From Waddlia sp964635295 (GTDB lineage Bacteria; Chlamydiota; Chlamydiia; Chlamydiales; Waddliaceae), in NCBI GenBank assembly GCA_964635295.1, contig CAZWOB010000013.1:1-41658 (forward strand): a stretch of 41,658 bases of DNA, written 5' to 3'. Within the stretch, counting starts at the first letter, position 1. Every line of letters starts with the position of its first letter. The notes under the pieces were generated by a model, which searched no databases, was not told the origin of the DNA, and was given only the letters and a program-made list of their open reading frames with translations. A program made the translations under genes and the position numbers. Below are positions 38,204-41,658 of the stretch, in pieces.

Positions 38204-40141
38204 ATGAATGCGGTAGAATTCAGGGAAGAATGCTCGGCAAAATCGGTCGATGACAGTGATGGGGAACGCTGCACGACAGAAAGAGACAGGAAAAAAAGGA
38301 AGGAACTGCGTCGCATACAATCAGTGACGATCTCTAGAGTGCCCCCTTCCGACCAAGTAGATAGAGAGGGGAAATATGCGACACTTCGCTGTCGCAGAGT
38401 AACCACTACCGATCACTTATCTCCTGTTAGAGGTCGATTTCATCAAGATGAGGATCGAACATCACAAGAGGCGCAGTCATCGGCATTTGCGGAGATTGAT
38501 TTATCTAAAGAAAAAAACCTGTTAAGGAGAGAACTTCGTAATCTCTATCATATCCTCAATGAATGTATCCATGACCCTTCGTTGGGGATTGCGGTATCGG
38601 GGAGTAAGAGGGCGACATCTCTGACCGCACGTAAAAGGGGGTATTCAGATCAATCGGTTCCTGTTCTCATTCAGTTGGTCGAGCGTGCGGCCGCGCTGGA
38701 AATTACCGGCGTGTTCACCGATCATGGGAATTGGATTTCCATGCACAAGCTTTTGTCGAAGATCGACAGGCTGATGGAGGTCAATCATTACTTCAACCAG
38801 TTGCTGGGAGATCAGAATAGAGCTTTATTGGGAAAAACGATTGAAAGGCAATTAGAAGAACCTTCGAAGCGGAATCAAAAGGTTGATGTCGACAAACTCC
38901 AACTTCCTTCTGAGGCGGAGGATCTGGCTGACGAGGATAAAAGAGTGGTGCGCCTTCTGCAGAGGCTTTATCCTTTTGGTAAACCTGATAAGGGGCATGT
39001 TGATCCGGTTAAATTGTTGCTGACCTACCCAAAGTATGTTTCAACTGTGCGGTTGTTTGAACTGATCCTGATCTTGATGGAAGCGTCTGATGAGGACGTT
39101 CCTCCATTGCAAAAACAACGCCTTCTCTGTTTCTGTCGCGTATGGACAAGCCGCAAGTATCATTGGGATAAAATCTTCAAACAGAAAGTCCTATCGCGCC
39201 TGCAGCGCATCGTCAAAGTAGGAATATCAACTAAAGACCCTGTTACAGTAGATCTTTCGAACGAATTGTCTTCGAGGATCATGAGTGCTCCTTTGCATGT
39301 CAGACGTTATTGGTTCGAAGAAGGGGGAGAGAATGTCGATCGGCTAATCAAAGAGCTTGATCAAAAAAACATGGCGGCGACCGCGCAAATCATCGCTGAA
39401 GATTGTTTTCGGATTTCGCAAGGCCTTGTCCTTAACATCCCATTATATGAGTTGTTGATGAAGCCATCTGAGACAACCTACTCAAAGGCATTTGCCGAAT
39501 ATTTCGAATACCTTTCCCATTACGTTAGTCAGACGATCCTGGCACCGGTTGTCAAGCAGGGGGCGACAAAAGGAATAGGATCTGTTTACCAGCGTATTGA
39601 ATTTTGGATCATCGTTGCGGAATCTTTGAAAAAGATGGGGGACTACCATTCAGGGCTCGCAGTTGTGAGCGGGTTGAATGCTTCAGCAATTTCCAGACTG
39701 TTCTGTAAAAACACGACGAGCTCCCCGCAGTCAACAGATAAGAGGGTATCAAAACGGTTGTTCAAGAAATGGTGCAATCTTGATAATTTCTTTTCTCCAA
39801 CGGGAAAATTCGGTCAGATAAGCGCTGAGATGGTTGAGCGTCAGGAAAAAAAACTTCCAGTGATTCCTTATCTTGGACTGTTTTATATGGATTACAACCA
39901 TGCAAACGATGGAAATAGAGAACTGATTGAAGGAGAGATCAATTTGGAAAAGCTCGATGTCATTGCCAAACTGCTTAAAATCCTTTGGAGTGAGATAGAA
40001 GTGGTTAGGAAGAGAAGAAAAAAAGATCAGTCTAAAATACGGCTGCAGACAGATCTGAGAGGACAACTAGAACGTGCGGCGAAAGGAGATCAACCGGATT
40101 TGTGGGAGATTTCAACGATGATAAAAGCTGTTGGGAAGTAA
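38204..40141 (+). CDS. RasGEF protein (REM + CDC25 domains), candidate effector
   Basis: A 645-residue protein. Residues 1-100 are basic and disordered. Residues ~260-345 (VDPVKLLLTYPKYVSTVRLF, then LLCFCRVWTSRKYHWDKIF) follow the RasGEF N-terminal (REM) pattern. Residues ~385-600 follow the CDC25 catalytic pattern: MAATAQIIAEDCFRIS, SHYVSQTILAPVV, RIEFWIIVAESLKKMGDYHS, GLAVVSGLNASAISRLF, KLPVIPYLGLFYMDYNHAND and GEINLEKLDVIAKL. These correspond to the 'AxQLTxxDxxxFRxI', 'FIxIAxxCxxLxNFNSxxAIxxGL' and 'PxIPxLGxxLxDL' blocks of eukaryotic Ras exchange factors, which load small GTPases with GTP. There is no signal peptide; delivery into the host by type III secretion is inference. It is joined to the next gene by TAATG. 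Confidence 0.85.
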   Translation: MNAVEFREECSAKSVDDSDGERCTTERDRKKRKELRRIQSVTISRVPPSDQVDREGKYATLRCRRVTTTDHLSPVRGRFHQDEDRTSQEAQSSAFAEIDLSKEKNLLRRELRNLYHILNECIHDPSLGIAVSGSKRATSLTARKRGYSDQSVPVLIQLVERAAALEITGVFTDHGNWISMHKLLSKIDRLMEVNHYFNQLLGDQNRALLGKTIERQLEEPSKRNQKVDVDKLQLPSEAEDLADEDKRVVRLLQRLYPFGKPDKGHVDPVKLLLTYPKYVSTVRLFELILILMEASDEDVPPLQKQRLLCFCRVWTSRKYHWDKIFKQKVLSRLQRIVKVGISTKDPVTVDLSNELSSRIMSAPLHVRRYWFEEGGENVDRLIKELDQKNMAATAQIIAEDCFRISQGLVLNIPLYELLMKPSETTYSKAFAEYFEYLSHYVSQTILAPVVKQGATKGIGSVYQRIEFWIIVAESLKKMGDYHSGLAVVSGLNASAISRLFCKNTTSSPQSTDKRVSKRLFKKWCNLDNFFSPTGKFGQISAEMVERQEKKLPVIPYLGLFYMDYNHANDGNRELIEGEINLEKLDVIAKLLKILWSEIEVVRKRRKKDQSKIRLQTDLRGQLERAAKGDQPDLWEISTMIKAVGK

Positions 40142-41580
40142 TGAAACAGATAGAAGACAATCAATTATTCTCAAAATCTGTGATTTGGGAATTACAGACG
40201 GAAGCTTACCAGAACTTTGGCCCTGAAGCGTGGGCACAGAAAGGTGTCCCTTTTTATCTGACCAGCAATCCTCTGATTGCCCAGCAGTTTGCCAGGGTTG
40301 TTGAACGCTACTTCTTGGAAATTCCAGAAGTGGATCCATCTGAGCCCATCTATCTTTTTGATTTAGGCGCCGGTTCCGGTCGTCTGGCGTATTTGATGCT
40401 AAAGCATTTGATGCCGCTTTATGACCGCTTTCCTTTTGTCTATGTCATGACGGACATGGTAGAGGAAAATCTCCACTTTTGGAGAGATCACACACGGTTG
40501 GAGCCATTTTTTGAAAAAGGTGTGCTTGATTGTGCCTTATATAAAAATGACCGTACAGAGCCTTTGGAACTACAGGTCAGTGGAGAAGTGCTGGATTCCA
40601 CTGTCAATCCGGTCGTTTTGATCTGTACCTACTTTTTTGACACGATTCCTCAGGATCTTTTTAGAGTCAATGGGAACAGGTTGGAAGAGGGGCGCATATC
40701 GGTTTCTGTTCCGGAAGGTTCGACATCTGAACTCGATCCCGATTGGATTTCGACATTGAAAGAGAGTTACGCCTTTCATCCCATCGATGATGTTTCTAAG
40801 TACTATCCTCTGCGGTGCGCGAACAAAATTTTGTCAGAATATGCACAGGAGATGGAGGGGGCAACTTTTCTATTTCCTTCCGGCAGCCTGCTTTCCCTAG
40901 AATATTTTCGGAAACTGTCCAACAGTCGGATGCTGTTGTTAGCCGGAGATCAGGGAATGAGTTCCAAAGATCAGATCATGCGGTGGGGCACACCCCACAT
41001 TTCGCGCCACTCCAGCTTTTCGATTGCCGTGAACTATCATGCCCTGGCAAGGTATTTTGAGCTCAACGACGGACTGGGATTTCTTCCTTCTGTACCTGAC
41101 CACCGATTTGCAATCATCGCTGGCATACTTGGGGAAGGGGTTTATAATCAGACCTGTTTGTCGTTTTATCAGGAGATGCGCTCCTTACAACCTGTGGAAT
41201 ATTGGCATTTGACCGGATTAACTGACGAGCAGGTCGAGAAAATGTCGTTAAAGCAGTTGTTGATACTCGTCAAACTTGGAAATTATGACCCCTTGAATAT
41301 GAACTGCTATTTCAAACAGGTGCGTGAGAAGTTAAAGGATGCGGATGAAGAGACGATCGATCTGTTGAAAAATGTCGTGAAGGGGTGTGTTGGAAATTTT
41401 TACCCTGTCAACCCGTCGGAAGGAGACTTTGTGATGAATATGGGCGTGCTTCTTTTTGAGGCGAAGGATTATGCAAGTGCTGCGCAGGTGTTTTCCTTTG
41501 CCGGATCGATCAAGGGGATGGATGCCCAGCTGATGCAGAACTTAGCCTTGTGCAAAGAGAAGATGCGAGCAAAGATTTAG
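40141..41580 (+). CDS. NDUFAF7-like SAM methyltransferase with C-terminal helical repeats
   Basis: A 479-residue protein. 'YLFDLGAGSGRLAYLML' (about residues 71-87) is SAM-binding motif I, preceded by 'TSNPLIAQQFARVVERYF' and followed by 'VVLICTYFFDTIPQDLFRVN' (about 158-177). The latter two resemble NDUFAF7/MidA-type methyltransferases, which methylate arginine in mitochondrial complex I. The last ~100 residues (MNMGVLLFEAKDYASAAQVF) look like TPR-type helices. The ATG at 40141 shares its A with the upstream TAA, so it is translated after the RasGEF protein by termination-reinitiation. A longer in-frame start at 40102 lies inside the RasGEF gene. A host or bacterial protein substrate is possible; none is known. 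Confidence 0.75.
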   Translation: MKQIEDNQLFSKSVIWELQTEAYQNFGPEAWAQKGVPFYLTSNPLIAQQFARVVERYFLEIPEVDPSEPIYLFDLGAGSGRLAYLMLKHLMPLYDRFPFVYVMTDMVEENLHFWRDHTRLEPFFEKGVLDCALYKNDRTEPLELQVSGEVLDSTVNPVVLICTYFFDTIPQDLFRVNGNRLEEGRISVSVPEGSTSELDPDWISTLKESYAFHPIDDVSKYYPLRCANKILSEYAQEMEGATFLFPSGSLLSLEYFRKLSNSRMLLLAGDQGMSSKDQIMRWGTPHISRHSSFSIAVNYHALARYFELNDGLGFLPSVPDHRFAIIAGILGEGVYNQTCLSFYQEMRSLQPVEYWHLTGLTDEQVEKMSLKQLLILVKLGNYDPLNMNCYFKQVREKLKDADEETIDLLKNVVKGCVGNFYPVNPSEGDFVMNMGVLLFEAKDYASAAQVFSFAGSIKGMDAQLMQNLALCKEKMRAKI

Positions 41581-41629
41581 AACAAAAGACTTTGTGCCTT
41601 TGCGGCCATACTTTTACGCATAAGTTTTT

Positions 41630-41656
41630 TTGACAAAAATTAAAATACTGTATCCT
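41630..41656 (+). promoter_or_regulatory. Possible sigma70-type promoter at window end
   Basis: TTGACA at 41630-41635 and TATCCT at 41651-41656, spaced 15 bases (shorter than optimal), after a T-rich run that could end the preceding transcript. It would drive a gene beyond the right edge. Confidence 0.3.
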
Positions 41657-41658
41657 AC

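Overview
The window comes from a member of the Chlamydiota outside the classical Chlamydiaceae (a Waddlia/Parachlamydia-like 'environmental' chlamydia). Two lines of evidence point there. First, the core gene order prfB - acetyltransferase - yebC on one side and SWIB - lpxG (yaeI) - truA - HAD hydrolase on the other matches, from memory, the C. trachomatis block CT457-CT464. Second, the accessory genes look like material of an intracellular bacterium: IncA-like bilobed-membrane/coiled-coil proteins, a MORN-repeat family and a eukaryotic-type RasGEF. No rRNA, tRNA or CRISPR array was found.

Layout. 1-2716: an acetyltransferase cut by the left edge, a BrnQ-type amino-acid carrier, a RimL-like acetyltransferase and a small acidic protein. 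2774-6039 (minus): a HAD-like protein, an exported protein with two tandem 2H-phosphoesterase domains, and a lipoprotein that looks like an M15 peptidase with lost zinc ligands. 6079-10402: the core block HAD - glycosyltransferase-like - truA - glycosyltransferase-like - lpxG - SWIB, in which the lpxG-to-glycosyltransferase run is joined by ATGA overlaps. 10403-21960: an accessory island lying between SWIB and prfB, which are neighbours in Chlamydia. It carries a lipoprotein resembling plant plastid UGP3, a small membrane protein, a second BrnQ, six intact membrane-anchored MORN-repeat paralogues plus one decayed copy, and several miniature inverted-repeat elements. 21961-26268: prfB with its programmed +1 frameshift, acetyltransferase, SprT-like protease, yebC, pabB. 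26390-32110: two IncA-like genes, a 720-residue proline-rich candidate effector, pabC, and a 206-residue protein ending in a CaaX-like CCIK. 32103-36404: a membrane-linked operon (flavin disulfide reductase, TVP38-like, CDP-alcohol phosphatidyltransferase) divergent from an archaeal/eukaryotic-type proS. 36567-38138 (minus): small coiled-coil protein, exported P-loop kinase-like protein, upp. 38204-41580: a REM+CDC25 RasGEF protein coupled by a TAATG junction to an NDUFAF7-like methyltransferase.

How it fits together. Housekeeping genes (translation termination, tRNA modification, lipid A, pABA/folate, pyrimidine salvage, prolyl-tRNA synthesis) form a conserved scaffold into which probable host-interaction genes have been inserted. 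The strongest candidates for undescribed biology are the RasGEF/methyltransferase pair, the tandem MORN array with its start-codon swap and mobile-repeat remnants, the UGP3-like lipoprotein, and a recurring theme of enzyme-fold proteins (P-loop kinase, 2H phosphoesterase, sugar pyrophosphorylase) carrying export signals.
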